Source: Agrobacterium tumefaciens
Lineage (GTDB): Bacteria; Pseudomonadota; Alphaproteobacteria; Rhizobiales; Rhizobiaceae
DNA: 64,000 nt
Reading direction: 5' to 3'
Assembly (NCBI RefSeq): GCF_017726655.1
Contig: NZ_CP072308.1
Coordinates: 372,001 to 436,000 of the forward strand
How positions within the stretch are numbered: the stretch's first letter is position 1; each line of letters begins with the position of its first letter. The position numbers and the translations under genes were made by a program. Shown piece after piece: positions 34,864 through 44,800 of this stretch. The notes beneath the pieces are model-generated. The model was not told the origin of the DNA. It ran no database searches and saw only the letters and a program-made list of their open reading frames with translations.

Positions 34864-36099
34864 TCAGAAAGCGGCTTTTCGGAACGCCGTCTTTTCATCG
34901 TTGCCATCGTCGCGCGACACAACCTCTGCGACCGTATCATCCTGCGTGGGGGGCGGAGGCGGTAGTTCGGTGACGGCGGCGGAGAGTTCGACCTCCCGCA
35001 CCCATTCTCGCCAGATGGCCACAAGCAGCGCCATCAGCACCGGGCCGATGAAAAGCCCGAGGAAACCCATGGTCTTGACACCACCGACCAGCCCGAAAAA
35101 GGTGGGCAGGAAGGGTAGCTTGATGGGGCCGCCGACGAGCTTGGGGCGGATGGTCTTGTCGACGATGAAAAGCTCTACCGAGCCCCAGATGAACAGGGCC
35201 AGCCCGTGGGCGGGCGAGCCGCTGGCGACAAGATAGACCGATACCAGCGTGAAGGAGAGCGGAGCACCGCCTGGAATGAGCGCCATGACGCCGGTGAGAA
35301 CGCCGAGCGTGACGGGCGAGGGGACGCCGGCGATCCAGTAGGCGATGCCGAGGATGATGCCTTCGCCGATGGCGATCAGTGTCATCCCGGTGACCGTGGA
35401 ACTGATGGTGGCGGGCACGACGCGTGAAATCCGTTCCCACCGCGTCGGCAGAATGCGCTCGCCCACAAGATCGACCTGACGGGTGAAACCGGCGCCGTTT
35501 CGGTAGACGAAGAACAGCGCGATCAGCATGAAGAGCAGCGTCAGCACCAGATGAAACGCGCCGTTGCCGGCGGCGAGGATCGCCCGGTAGATGTTGCCGA
35601 TATTGGCGCCGCTGACGAGCTGGATGACCTCGCCTATGGCGCCGGGGGTGCCGATGTATTTCACCCACTGTTCGCCGAGCCAGGGGCCGATGGCGGGAAG
35701 GGCGGCGATCCAGTCTGGCACGGGGGCGCCGGTCTTGTTCACATGCACGGCCCACCCGAACCACTCGCGGATTTCACTTGCCGTATAGGAAGCGGCAATG
35801 AAGATCGGCACCACGAGGAAGGCGATGATGAGCACAATGGCGATGGTGGCGCCGAGGGTGGTGTTGCCGCCAACCTGCCGCAGCAGGCGGGTGTACACCG
35901 GCCAGCTGGCGAAACCGATGACGAGGGCAGCGAGAACCGGAACCAGGAAGCCGTGGAAGAAATAGATGCCGGCCAGCGCAACGAGAACCAGAAGCCAGCG
36001 CGCCGCCGAGATAGGCGGGATCAGGGCGATCCGCGTCGGGCTGGCGGGGCCAAGCCATCTCGGTTCGCCACTCTGCTTACGGCTGTCACTGTTACTCAC
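34864..36099 (-). CDS. AI-2E-family permease (PerM/YdiK-like)
   Basis: This 411-residue membrane protein matches the AI-2E transporter family, with about seven or eight transmembrane segments: an N-terminal pair ('WLLVLVALAGIYFFHGFLVPVLAALVIGFASWPVY'), a long periplasmic loop and a C-terminal bundle including 'GVPSPVTLGVLTGVMALIPGGAPLSFTLVSVYL'. The family includes presumed autoinducer exporters and Na+/H+ antiporters; substrate is not readable. It starts with GTG behind GGGAGAAAAG. The last 50 residues are a charged cytoplasmic tail with a Pro run. It is divergent from the ABC exporter gene. Confidence 0.9.
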   Translation of the reverse strand: MSNSDSRKQSGEPRWLGPASPTRIALIPPISAARWLLVLVALAGIYFFHGFLVPVLAALVIGFASWPVYTRLLRQVGGNTTLGATIAIVLIIAFLVVPIFIAASYTASEIREWFGWAVHVNKTGAPVPDWIAALPAIGPWLGEQWVKYIGTPGAIGEVIQLVSGANIGNIYRAILAAGNGAFHLVLTLLFMLIALFFVYRNGAGFTRQVDLVGERILPTRWERISRVVPATISSTVTGMTLIAIGEGIILGIAYWIAGVPSPVTLGVLTGVMALIPGGAPLSFTLVSVYLVASGSPAHGLALFIWGSVELFIVDKTIRPKLVGGPIKLPFLPTFFGLVGGVKTMGFLGLFIGPVLMALLVAIWREWVREVELSAAVTELPPPPPTQDDTVAEVVSRDDGNDEKTAFRKAAF

Positions 36100-36327
36100 G
36101 GCAGGCTTTTCTCCCAGTCTCCCCTAGGGGCGCATTCATTTTGTCATACGGCTACATATAAGTGCAATATGACGCGTTCACATTACCGTTGTGTGTTTAT
36201 TGTGTAGGCTATTGAAGGATTTTGGTAAAAATAGCGCATCAGCCTTGGCTCGCGCATTGAAATATGACAATTGAACTCCGAATTTTTCGCGGTGTCCGAT
36301 CGCCGCGCCCGATCTCCAGGTCATGCC

Positions 36328-38061
36328 ATGCTTCGCCGTTTCTTTGCCTATTACCGCCCCTATCGCGGCCTGTTCATTCTCGATTTTTCCTGCGCGGTCC
36401 TTTCGGGCGTGCTCGAACTCGGCTTTCCGATGGCGGTCAAGGCCTTCGTCGATGTGCTTCTGCCGGGCGGTGAATGGGCGATCATTCTTGCCGCCTCCGT
36501 CGGGCTTCTGCTTATCTATGTGCTGAATACCGGGTTGATGGCGACAGTCACCTATTGGGGACACATGCTCGGCATCAATATCGAGACCGATATGCGCCGG
36601 CTCGCTTTCGATCACCTGCAAAAGCTCTCTTTCCGCTATTTCGATAACCAGAAGACCGGTCATCTCGTGGGTCGGCTCACCAAGGATCTGGAAGAGATCG
36701 GCGAGGTGGCGCATCACGGCCCCGAGGATCTGTTCATCGCCATCATGACCTTTATCGGCGCGTTCCTGCTGATGCTCTCGGTAAACGTCCCGCTCGCTCT
36801 CATCACGGCCGCCGTGGTGCCGGTCACTGCCTGGGTTACCAGCCGTTATGGCGGCCGCATGACGCAGAATTTTCGCGCGCTCTATGGTCGTGTGGGCGAT
36901 TTCAACGCGCGGATCGAGGAAAATGTCGGCGGTATGCGGGTGGTGCAGGCCTTCGCCAATGAGGATCACGAGAGGGCGCTGTTCGAAAAGGACAACCAGA
37001 AATACCGCCGTACGAAGCTCGACGCCTACAAGATCATGGCGGCCAGCACCTCGCTGAGCTATATGAGCATGCGTCTGACACAGATGATCGTGATGATCTG
37101 CGGCGCATGGTTCGTGCTGAATGGCGACCTCACGGAGGGTGGCTTTGTCGGCTTCCTGCTTCTGGTCGGCGTATTTTTCCGGCCGGTGGAAAAGATCAAT
37201 TCTGTCATCGAGACCTACCCGAAGGGCATCGCCGGTTTTCGCCGCTTCACCGAGCTTCTCGATACTGCGCCCGATATCGTCGATGCGCCCGATGCGGTGG
37301 ACGCGCCGTTGCTGCGCGGCGATATCGAATACCGCCATGTCGGCTTCGGTTATGCCGAGGGCAAGCAGGTTCTCAGCAATATCGACCTGAGGATCAGCGC
37401 CGGCGAGACCGTGGCTTTCGTCGGCCCGTCGGGTGCCGGCAAGACGACGCTCTGCTCGCTGCTGCCGCGTTTTTATGACGTGACCAGCGGCGCGATCACC
37501 ATTGACGGCATCGATATCAGAAAGATGAAGCTCGCCTCGCTGCGCAATCAGATCGGCATCGTGCAGCAGGATGTGTTCCTGTTCGGCGGCACGATCCGCG
37601 AGAACATCGAATATGGCCGGCTTGGCGCTTCAGACGAAGAGATTATGGATGCCGCTAGGCGCGCGCGGCTGGACGGCGTCATTGAGGCCATGCCGCTCGG
37701 GCTCGATACCGTTATCGGTGAGCGCGGTGTCAAATTGTCCGGTGGGCAGAAGCAGCGCCTCGCCATTGCGCGCATGTTCCTGAAGAATCCGCCCATCCTC
37801 ATTTTGGACGAGGCGACATCGGCGCTCGACACCGAAACCGAACGGGCCATCCAGCAATCGCTGACGGAGCTTGCCAGGGGGCGCACGACGCTTGTGATCG
37901 CCCACCGGCTGGCGACGATCCGGGATGCGTCGCGCATTGTGGTGGTGGACCAGACGGGCATTGCCGAGACAGGTGCGCATGCGGAGCTGCTGGCCGCCAA
38001 GGGCCATTATAGCCGCTTGCACGAGGCACAGTTCAGCGGGCATCTCGCGGGCCTCAGCTGA
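36328..38061 (+). CDS. ABC exporter, fused permease and ATPase
   Basis: The 577-residue half-transporter starts at MLRRFFAYYRPYRG (ATG 36328, CAGG upstream). The transmembrane domain (about 1-310) has six segments. The nucleotide-binding domain (about 335-570) has Walker A 'GPSGAGKTT', Q-loop 'QQDVFLFGGTIRENIEYG', signature 'LSGGQKQRLAIARMFLKNPPILILDEATSALD' and the H-loop 'VIAHRLATI'. It should homodimerise and export a lipid, peptide or drug; the MsbA/MDR-like architecture gives no finer clue. No partner gene is adjacent. Confidence 0.93.
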   Translation: MLRRFFAYYRPYRGLFILDFSCAVLSGVLELGFPMAVKAFVDVLLPGGEWAIILAASVGLLLIYVLNTGLMATVTYWGHMLGINIETDMRRLAFDHLQKLSFRYFDNQKTGHLVGRLTKDLEEIGEVAHHGPEDLFIAIMTFIGAFLLMLSVNVPLALITAAVVPVTAWVTSRYGGRMTQNFRALYGRVGDFNARIEENVGGMRVVQAFANEDHERALFEKDNQKYRRTKLDAYKIMAASTSLSYMSMRLTQMIVMICGAWFVLNGDLTEGGFVGFLLLVGVFFRPVEKINSVIETYPKGIAGFRRFTELLDTAPDIVDAPDAVDAPLLRGDIEYRHVGFGYAEGKQVLSNIDLRISAGETVAFVGPSGAGKTTLCSLLPRFYDVTSGAITIDGIDIRKMKLASLRNQIGIVQQDVFLFGGTIRENIEYGRLGASDEEIMDAARRARLDGVIEAMPLGLDTVIGERGVKLSGGQKQRLAIARMFLKNPPILILDEATSALDTETERAIQQSLTELARGRTTLVIAHRLATIRDASRIVVVDQTGIAETGAHAELLAAKGHYSRLHEAQFSGHLAGLS

Positions 38062-38077
38062 CCGGCCCGGATGTCCT

Positions 38078-38299
38078 CTAACCTTTCGCTGCCTGTTCTT
38101 CGACAATGCCGGGGTTTGGCTCCGGCTTGCCGGGATGGCTGCTGACGAGGTATCCCATGGCAACCGCGGCCGCGACGACGAAGAGCAGCAGGACGCCGCT
38201 GATCGTCATCAGCCACTCGCGGGGCTTCTTGTGCCCCATGATGTAGTTCGGCCACCGGCTTGGATGGTTCACCACGTCGTTATTCCGGTGTTGTCGCAT
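38078..38299 (-). CDS. 73-residue single-pass membrane protein under a stress-type promoter
   Basis: The product has a basic, hydrophilic N-terminus (about 1-30), one transmembrane helix ('MTISGVLLLFVVAAAVAMGYLV', about 31-52) and a short Pro/Glu-rich tail. GGGGAAG precedes the ATG at 38299. A perfect GGAAC-N17-CGTT promoter ends 37 bases upstream, so expression in the general stress response is expected. The family was not recognised. A Met at residue 21 is an alternative start. Confidence 0.75.
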   Translation of the reverse strand: MRQHRNNDVVNHPSRWPNYIMGHKKPREWLMTISGVLLLFVVAAAVAMGYLVSSHPGKPEPNPGIVEEQAAKG

Positions 38300-38335
38300 G
38301 AACTTCCCCAGATTTAAGTGTTTCGGTGAAAGATC

Positions 38336-38361
38336 AACGCCAGCGCTCCCGCGACTGTTCC
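38336..38361 (-). promoter_or_regulatory. EcfG/RpoE2-type promoter of the 73-residue membrane protein gene
   Basis: On the minus strand GGAAC (38361-38357), 17 bases, CGTT (38339-38336). The start codon follows 36 bases after the -10 element. Confidence 0.72.
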
Positions 38362-38425
38362 GTTTGGGCGGCGAACAGGTGATGACAAGGACGTGAGTCC
38401 GGTGATTTGGTCTCGGGAAGGCCGA

Positions 38426-38791
38426 TCAGGCAGATTGAATGGCGATCCGGTTTCCCTCGCTGTCAGAAATTTCTGCGACGAAGAGGGCGTCATTCACCAG
38501 GGTTTTGGGAAATAGAAGCTCGCTACCATTGGCAAGGGCTCTGGCAATAACATCGTCCACATCAGCGACACTGAAATAGACGATCGCTCCATCTCGCGTC
38601 GGCACATAGGCCGGGCCTTCAGCAAGCGCGGTACTGGCGCCATTGCTGTTTTTGTCAAAAGGGAAATAGGCCATTCTGCTATCGTGGATCGCGGCGATTT
38701 CGGCAAAAGGTACATCAAAAACAGCGCGATAGAAGCGGATCGCCCGATCAAGATCGGTCACGGGGATTTCGACATGGGCGACAATATTCAC
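38426..38791 (-). CDS. VOC-superfamily (glyoxalase-like) protein
   Basis: This 121-residue protein begins with GTG behind a strong GAGGAGAAG. It has the two beta-alpha-beta-beta-beta units of the vicinal oxygen chelate fold: 'AHVEIPVTDLDRAIRFYRAVFDVPFAEI' and 'VYFSVADVDDVIARALANGSELLFPKTLVNDALFVAEISDSEGNRIAIQS'. Metal-ligand positions are His6 and a Glu near the C-terminus. Substrates in the family range from methylglyoxal-glutathione to aromatic diols and antibiotics; none can be assigned. Confidence 0.88.
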   Translation of the reverse strand: MNIVAHVEIPVTDLDRAIRFYRAVFDVPFAEIAAIHDSRMAYFPFDKNSNGASTALAEGPAYVPTRDGAIVYFSVADVDDVIARALANGSELLFPKTLVNDALFVAEISDSEGNRIAIQSA

Positions 38792-39012
38792 GCGCTTCTC
38801 CTCAGCCAGACTGACGCACTTTTCAATTTCTGATGGCGCCGATCTTTCTAGCGATGGCTGACATGGCGAGGCAATGGCGCGCGGTGTCGAGTAACGACAT
38901 TGTCAATCGTCCAGCATCCTCGTGACCGGTCGCAGTGCCGGGAGAGGGCGCTACGCACGACATGCGGCGTCAAAAGTCAGCTTGCGTCCTGCGTCTCTTT
39001 ATGCGAATGATT

Positions 39013-39022
39013 TGCAATTGCA
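39013..39022. promoter_or_regulatory. Candidate Mn-responsive (Mur/Fur-like) operator of mntH
   Basis: TGCAATTGCA is a perfect 10-bp palindrome inside an AT-rich context, 33 bases before the mntH start codon. Rhizobial mntH and sitABCD are repressed by the Fur homologue Mur at TGCAA-containing palindromes. Assignment is by position, symmetry and gene function. Confidence 0.5.
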
Positions 39023-39054
39023 TTAATCAGATTTCCGTTCAGAAAGCGCATAGT

Positions 39055-40380
39055 ATGGACAAGCCAGTCTTTGGATGGCGACGAAACGGCGACGATCTTT
39101 CATTGTCCGATGTTCACTCCTCGATCCGGATCAAGCCGAATGCCGGCACGTTTCGCCGGGCCATGGCCTTTTTCGGCCCCGGCTATCTCGTTGCCGTCGG
39201 TTATATGGATCCCGGAAACTGGGCGACGTCGCTCGCCGGCGGCTCGAAGTTCGGCTATACGCTGCTGACGGTTGCGCTGGTCTCGAACATCATGGCGATC
39301 GTGCTGCAATCGCTCTGCGCCCGTCTTGCAATTGCCTCCGGCCGCGACCTCGCCCAGGCCTGCCGTGACGCCTATCCGAAACCGGTGGCGATGCTGCTGT
39401 GGCTGCTTGCGGAAATCGCCATCATCGCCACCGATATTGCCGAGGTCATCGGCACGGCCATCGGCCTTAACCTCATCTTCGGCATTCCGCTCGAACTCGG
39501 CGTTCTCATCACCGCGCTCGATGTGTTCCTGATCCTTTATCTGCAGAGGCTCGGTTTCCGCTGGGTGGAGGCGCTGGTCATCACGCTGCTTGGCGTCATC
39601 GCCGTGTGTTTCGCCATTCAGGTGGCGCTCGCCGATCCTGACTGGGGGCAGGTAATTCTTGGTTTTGCGCCGACGACCGAGATCGTCACCAATCCTGACA
39701 TGCTCTATCTCGCACTCGGCATTCTCGGCGCGACCGTCATGCCGCATAATCTCTATCTGCATTCGGGCATCGTGCAGACCCGCGAAATCGGCGAAACGAT
39801 TGCCGAAAAACGCGAGGCGCTGAAATTCGCGACCCTCGATTCCACCGTCGCGCTGATGTTCGCGCTCCTCATCAACGCCTCGATCCTCATTCTGGCGGCG
39901 GCGACCTTTTACAAGGCGGGACAGACCAATGTCGCCGAACTCGGCGAGGCGCATAATCTGCTGGCGCCTCTGCTCGGCCTTGCCATTGCGCCGACGCTGT
40001 TCGGCGTGGCGCTTTTATGCTGCGGCATCAATTCCACCGTCACGGCAACGCTCGCCGGCCAGATCGTGATGGAGGGTTTCCTCAAGATGCAGCTCGCCCC
40101 ATGGCTGCGCCGCCTCATCACCCGCGCCATCGCCATCATCCCCGCAGCCGGCGTGACGATATTTTATGGCGAGAGCGGCACGGGCGAACTGCTGATCCTG
40201 ACGCAGGTGGTCTTAAGCCTGCAACTCTCCTTCGCCGTCTTCCCGCTTGTCATGTTCACCGGTGACAAGGCCAAGATGGGCGAACTGCGCTCACCGCTCT
40301 GGCTCTCGGCGTTCGCGTGGCTGATTGCGGTGGTGATTGCGGCGTTGAATGTGAAGTTGCTGATGGATTTTATGGGGTGA
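39055..40380 (+). CDS. mntH: Nramp-family divalent metal (Mn2+) importer
   Basis: The protein has 441 residues from [12 protein letters not shown]; the longer open frame upstream covers the promoter. It has 11 or so transmembrane segments. The metal-binding motifs of Nramp transporters are intact: '[15 protein letters not shown]' in TM1 and '[17 protein letters not shown]' in TM6. It takes up Mn2+ with protons across the inner membrane and supports growth at low Mn and during oxidative stress. A palindrome upstream may be its Mur operator. It ends the core region before the AT-richer islet. Confidence 0.95.
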   Translation: MDKPVFGWRRNGDDLSLSDVHSSIRIKPNAGTFRRAMAFFGPGYLVAVGYMDPGNWATSLAGGSKFGYTLLTVALVSNIMAIVLQSLCARLAIASGRDLAQACRDAYPKPVAMLLWLLAEIAIIATDIAEVIGTAIGLNLIFGIPLELGVLITALDVFLILYLQRLGFRWVEALVITLLGVIAVCFAIQVALADPDWGQVILGFAPTTEIVTNPDMLYLALGILGATVMPHNLYLHSGIVQTREIGETIAEKREALKFATLDSTVALMFALLINASILILAAATFYKAGQTNVAELGEAHNLLAPLLGLAIAPTLFGVALLCCGINSTVTATLAGQIVMEGFLKMQLAPWLRRLITRAIAIIPAAGVTIFYGESGTGELLILTQVVLSLQLSFAVFPLVMFTGDKAKMGELRSPLWLSAFAWLIAVVIAALNVKLLMDFMG

Positions 40381-40513
40381 GGCGGGTCAGGCTGCGCGTT
40401 TCAGGAGTGCGGCGGCCGTTCCTTTGGATCAACTGTAGTCGATGCGTGGCATTTAGAACGCTCGTCAATTAAGGCACGGTGGTAAAAACGGCTTCGCGAC
40501 GTATCTATCAAGC

Positions 40514-41092
40514 TTAAAGCCCCACAACTCGGTTCCAGTCATTGATGTACATATATAGTCTTTGAAACTCGCTCGGAAGCAGCATTCTATTGTGCGCAAT
40601 AAAATTTCTAACCCTCTCCATTTCGTCCATGCGTTGTTTAAGCCAATGTTGAGAAGGTAATATCGGAAAATAATCCCATTTGTTTATAATGATTTGGGCT
40701 AAGTGGCCAAAGTCTACAAAGCCAAGCAAATCTGTGTTTTCGCCTTCAAGCCAAGAGTCTTGTATGGCGGCGCTTCGACGGGATTCGGCATGCCCTCTAA
40801 TTTTCGGCGGTAGCTGCTCAATCCACTCTATTCCATCTTTTTCCAAGAGAGTGTCTCGAATGAAGTCGCGGACCGAATTTTCGAAGCAAAATAGAACGGC
40901 ATAAAGCCTCGCCATTTCAAGTGCTCGATTGCGAAGAGACACGCTGAAGGGCGACAAAGCTTCGGCAAGTAGTTTTTCTTCAGCATCACGTTGGTCTGCC
41001 CCAACTTGAATCCCCGCCGACTGGAAATTGGCTGCCTCAGCTTCGAACATTAGCCCGCGAAAAAGGAAGTCTCTAAGCTCCTTAGTGGTCAT
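40514..41092 (-). CDS. HEPN-domain protein (Swt1-like), candidate RNase toxin
   Basis: This 192-residue soluble, helical protein carries a canonical HEPN motif RNxxxH at Arg162-His167 ('MERVRNFIAHNRML'). The central helix 'FCFENSVRDFIRDTLLEKDG' (about 69-87) is typical of Swt1-type HEPN proteins. HEPN RNases act in toxin-antitoxin and abortive-infection systems. Its ATG overlaps the end of the DUF5343 gene by 11 bases on the same strand. Base composition is clearly more AT-rich than in the flanking genes, which suggests acquisition by transfer. The RNase activity is inferred from the motif only. Confidence 0.75.
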   Translation of the reverse strand: MTTKELRDFLFRGLMFEAEAANFQSAGIQVGADQRDAEEKLLAEALSPFSVSLRNRALEMARLYAVLFCFENSVRDFIRDTLLEKDGIEWIEQLPPKIRGHAESRRSAAIQDSWLEGENTDLLGFVDFGHLAQIIINKWDYFPILPSQHWLKQRMDEMERVRNFIAHNRMLLPSEFQRLYMYINDWNRVVGL

Positions 41093-41702
41093 ATAGATGT
41101 TCTCTGAGGGACTTAAAAATCGCGTTATATACTTCCACGTCTTTTGTGGCTGGTAAGTGAATTTGAATGTTGTAGTGAAGGCCGGGTGGAGGTCTATGGC
41201 TAACGTGCCCTGTGGGGGCTACCATTCGATCCAAAACATTTGCCGACGGCTCGGATGACACTTCATTTTTGGTAACATTTCCACCTTTGAAGTCTGCTAG
41301 CTCGCAAAGTGCCAAGAATGTTTTTGTCATCAAGCCAGCAACATTATCGTTTGTATTGTGGTAGCTTTTAAATTTTCCAAGTATTGATGATTTATCTGAG
41401 TTTGACGGAATTTCTTTTATAAGAAAGATGTCTGAGTATGCCTCCCGAAGAGCTTCCGCCATCACTTTTTCGGATCGAGAATGATCACGATAAGTGTGAT
41501 ATCTTGAAGTGGGTTTACCATCGGGTGAAAGAAACCCAAGCGCTTTCAATAGAGGAATAAAGGCTCTGTCATTCGACGAGCCAAAGCCCCAATCTTTAAG
41601 AAGCTGCGTGGTGAATTGTTCCGGCGCTTGGCCGCTTTTGATTTTTTCAAAAAACTCTCTCACTCGTCCCGAGCCGACTAGATATGTATTTGTAAGTGAC
41701 AA
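41082..41702 (-). CDS. DUF5343-family protein, partner of the HEPN gene
   Basis: The 206-residue product starts with TTG at 41702, but behind a perfect AGGAGG (41712-41717) with 8-base spacing, so the start is convincing. The N-terminal half matches DUF5343: 'YLVGSGRVREFFEKIKSGQAPEQFTTQLLKDWGFGSSNDRAFIPLLKALGFLSPDGKPTSRYHTYRD', a helical, winged-helix-like region (about 8-75). The C-terminal third contains 'GLHYNIQIHLPATKDVEVYNAIFKSLREHL', which resembles a dimerisation or beta-hairpin segment. Function is unknown. It could be the antitoxin or sensor for the overlapping HEPN protein. It is AT-rich like its partner. Confidence 0.75.
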   Translation of the reverse strand: MSLTNTYLVGSGRVREFFEKIKSGQAPEQFTTQLLKDWGFGSSNDRAFIPLLKALGFLSPDGKPTSRYHTYRDHSRSEKVMAEALREAYSDIFLIKEIPSNSDKSSILGKFKSYHNTNDNVAGLMTKTFLALCELADFKGGNVTKNEVSSEPSANVLDRMVAPTGHVSHRPPPGLHYNIQIHLPATKDVEVYNAIFKSLREHLYDH

Positions 41703-41719
41703 AGTCTAGACCTCCTCAA

Positions 41720-41756
41720 TAAAAATCCCCGCGATGAACTAAATCACAGCGGGGAT
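41720..41756 (-). terminator. Intrinsic terminator of nrdJ
   Basis: On the minus strand ATCCCCGC (41756-41749) pairs with GCGGGGAT (41732-41725) across a 16-base loop, followed by TTTTTATT. It starts 58 bases after the nrdJ stop codon and ends only 3 bases before the AGGAGG of the DUF5343 gene. Confidence 0.82.
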
Positions 41757-41813
41757 ATATTCTGCTTAACTTAAGCTAGTGGAAAGTGGTTGCGCTACTT
41801 ATCCCTGTATTTC

Positions 41814-44800
41814 TCAGCTGCAACCGCTCGTAGCACCGCAAGTATCGCACTTCTCGCAAGTGCCGTTCCGCACCATCGTGAAGTTCTGGCATTCCGAGCA
41901 CATGTTGCCCGTATAGCCTTGAGCGATCGAGCGCATGCGGCGTTCGTTTTCCACCTTTTTGGCTTCCGTCTTGGCTGACGCTGCGTCTGCGGCGGCCTTG
42001 TCGGAGAAGAGGGCGGTCGCGGTCTGCTGGGATTCCTGGACGACCTCGTCGATCACCTCTTCGGCGATTTCTTCGGCCAGTTCCTTGGCGCGCTCTTCAT
42101 AGTCCCGCTTGAAGGAGACGATTTCGGAGGTTGCGATGGCGACTGTCGGTTCCAGCTTGCGGGCGGCGGAGCCGGCGAAAGCCGTTACGTTGGCCGAGGC
42201 GCGGGCAGGGGCTGCCGTTGCCGAACCCTTGGGCTCGGAAGCGGTGCGTTCGCCGTCATTGCGGGACACGATGGTCGGCTTGTAACCGCGGGTCCAGCCG
42301 GTGGAAACGAGGTTGGTCTTGCCTTCCTGGATACCCTTGCCGAGCGCCGTGTTGGAGAAGTCGGACGTATCGACATGGGCGAGATCGTGGCGGCCGAGAT
42401 AGGAGACGGCGAGTTCGCGGAACACGTAGTCGAGGATCGACGTGGCGTTCTTGATCGCGTCGTTGCCCTGCACCATGCCGGCCGGTTCGAACTTGGTGAA
42501 GGTGAAGGCCTCCACATATTCTTCCAGCGGCACGCCATATTGCAGACCGAGCGAAATGGCGATGGCGAAGTTGTTCATCATCGCGCGGAAGGCGGCGCCT
42601 TCCTTGTGCATATCGATAAAGATTTCGCCGATGCGGCCGTCACCGAATTCGCCGGTGCGCAGATAGACCTTGTGACCGCCGACAGTTGCCTTCTGGGTGT
42701 AACCCTGACGGCGGTTCGGCAGCTTTTCACGCTCGCGCGAAACACGCTCAACGACGCGTTCAACGATCTTTTCGGTGATCGTCACGGCCTGCTGGGCGAG
42801 CGGCTGCTGGATCAGTTCTTCAACGAAGTCTTCGTCGTCCTCGTCTTCCACCAGCGAAGCGTTGAGCGGCTGGGAAAGCTTGGAGCCATCGCGGTAAAGG
42901 GCATTGGCCTTCAGCGCCAGCTTCCAGGAGAGCATGTAGGCTGCGCCGCAATCCTCAACCGTCGCATCGTTCGGCATGTTGATCGTCTTGGAGATCGCGC
43001 CCGAGATGAAGGGCTGAGCCGCCGCCATCATGCGGATATGCGATTCGACCGAGAGATAACGCTTGCCGATCTTGCCGCAGGGGTTGGCGCAATCGAAGAC
43101 CGCCAGGTGTTCGTTCTTCAGGAACGGTGCGCCTTCCAGCGTCATCGCGCCGCAGACGTGCACGTTGGCCGCTTCGATGTCCTTCTTGCCGAAGCCGAGG
43201 TGCTCGAGCAGGTTGAAGCTCATGTCGGAGAGCTGCTCGTCGGAAACCTTCAGGGTTTCCTTGAGGAAGTCGGCGCCGAGCGTCCACTGGTTGAAGACGA
43301 ACTTGATGTCGAAGGCGCTCTTCAGCGCGCCATTGATGGCCTCGATCTTCTCATCGGTGAAGCCCTTGGCCTTCAGCGTCGAGGGGTTGATGCCGGGAGC
43401 CTGGTTGAGATTGCCATGGCCGACGGCATAGGCCTCGATCTCGGCGATCTGGCTTTCGGAATAACCGAGCGACCGCAGCGCATCCGGAACGGCGCGGTTG
43501 ATGATCTTGAAGTAGCCGCCGCCGGCGAGCTTCTTGAACTTCACCAGCGCGAAGTCGGGCTCGATGCCGGTCGTGTCGCAATCCATCACCAGGCCGATCG
43601 TGCCGGTCGGTGCGATAACGGTCGTCTGGGCGTTGCGGTAGCCGTGCTTTTCACCAAGTTCCAGCGCCTTGTCCCAGGCGGCTGTCGCGTGGGCGATCAG
43701 GTCTTGATCCGGGCAGTCGCCATGGATGAGCGCGACCGGGTTGACCGACAGGCCCTCATAACCGTCCGACTGGCCAAGGGCGGCGCGGCGGTGGTTGCGG
43801 ATGACGCGCAGCATGTTGTCGCGGTTCGGCGCAAAGCCCGGGAAGGGGCCAAGCTCGCCGGCCATTTCGGCCGAGGTGGCATAGGACACGCCGGTCATGA
43901 TGGCAGTCAGCGCACCGGCAATGGCGCGGCCTTCGGCGCTGTCATAGGGAATGCCCGAGGACATCAGGAGGCCGCCGATATTGGCGTAACCGAGGCCGAG
44001 GGTGCGGTACTCATAGGAGAGTTCGGCAATCTGGCGCGAGGGGAACTGCGCCATCATGACGGACACTTCGAGCACCACGGTCCACAGACGAACGGCGTGT
44101 TCGTAATCGGCGATATCGATGCGCTTCGTCGCCTGATCCTTGAACTGCAGAAGGTTCAGCGAGGCGAGGTTGCAGGCCGTGTCGTCGAGGAACATGTATT
44201 CCGAGCACGGGTTAGAAGCGCGGATGGGGCCGGCCGCCGGCGAGGTGTGCCAGTCGTTCATCGTCGTGTTGAAGTGCAAACCCGGATCGGCAGACGCCCA
44301 GGCGGCGTGGGAAATCTTTTCCCAGAGGTCGCGGGCCTTCAGCGTCTTCATGACCTTGCCGTCCTTGCGGGCGGTGAGGTTCCAGTCGCCGTCATTTTCG
44401 ACAGCGCGCAGGAAATCGTCCTTCAGCGAGACGGAGTTGTTGGAGTTCTGGCCGGATACCGTGAGGTAGGCTTCCGAATCCCAATCCGTGTCGTAGGTCT
44501 TGAACTGGATGTCCTTGTAACCCTGCTCTGCGAACTGGATGACGCGCTTGACGTAGTTTTCCGGCACCATGTCCTTTTTGGCAGCGCGGATTTCGCGCTT
44601 CAGGGCAGGGTTCTTGGCCGGGTCGAAGCAGTCTCCATTGTCTGCTTCGCAGTTGACGCAGGCCTTCATGATCGCCTTCAGGTGCTTGGCGACGATCTTG
44701 GAACCGGTGACGAGCGCGGCAACCTTCTGCTCCTCGTTCACCTTCCAGTCGATATAGGCTTCGATATCCGGGTGGTCGGCATCAACGACGACCATCTTGG

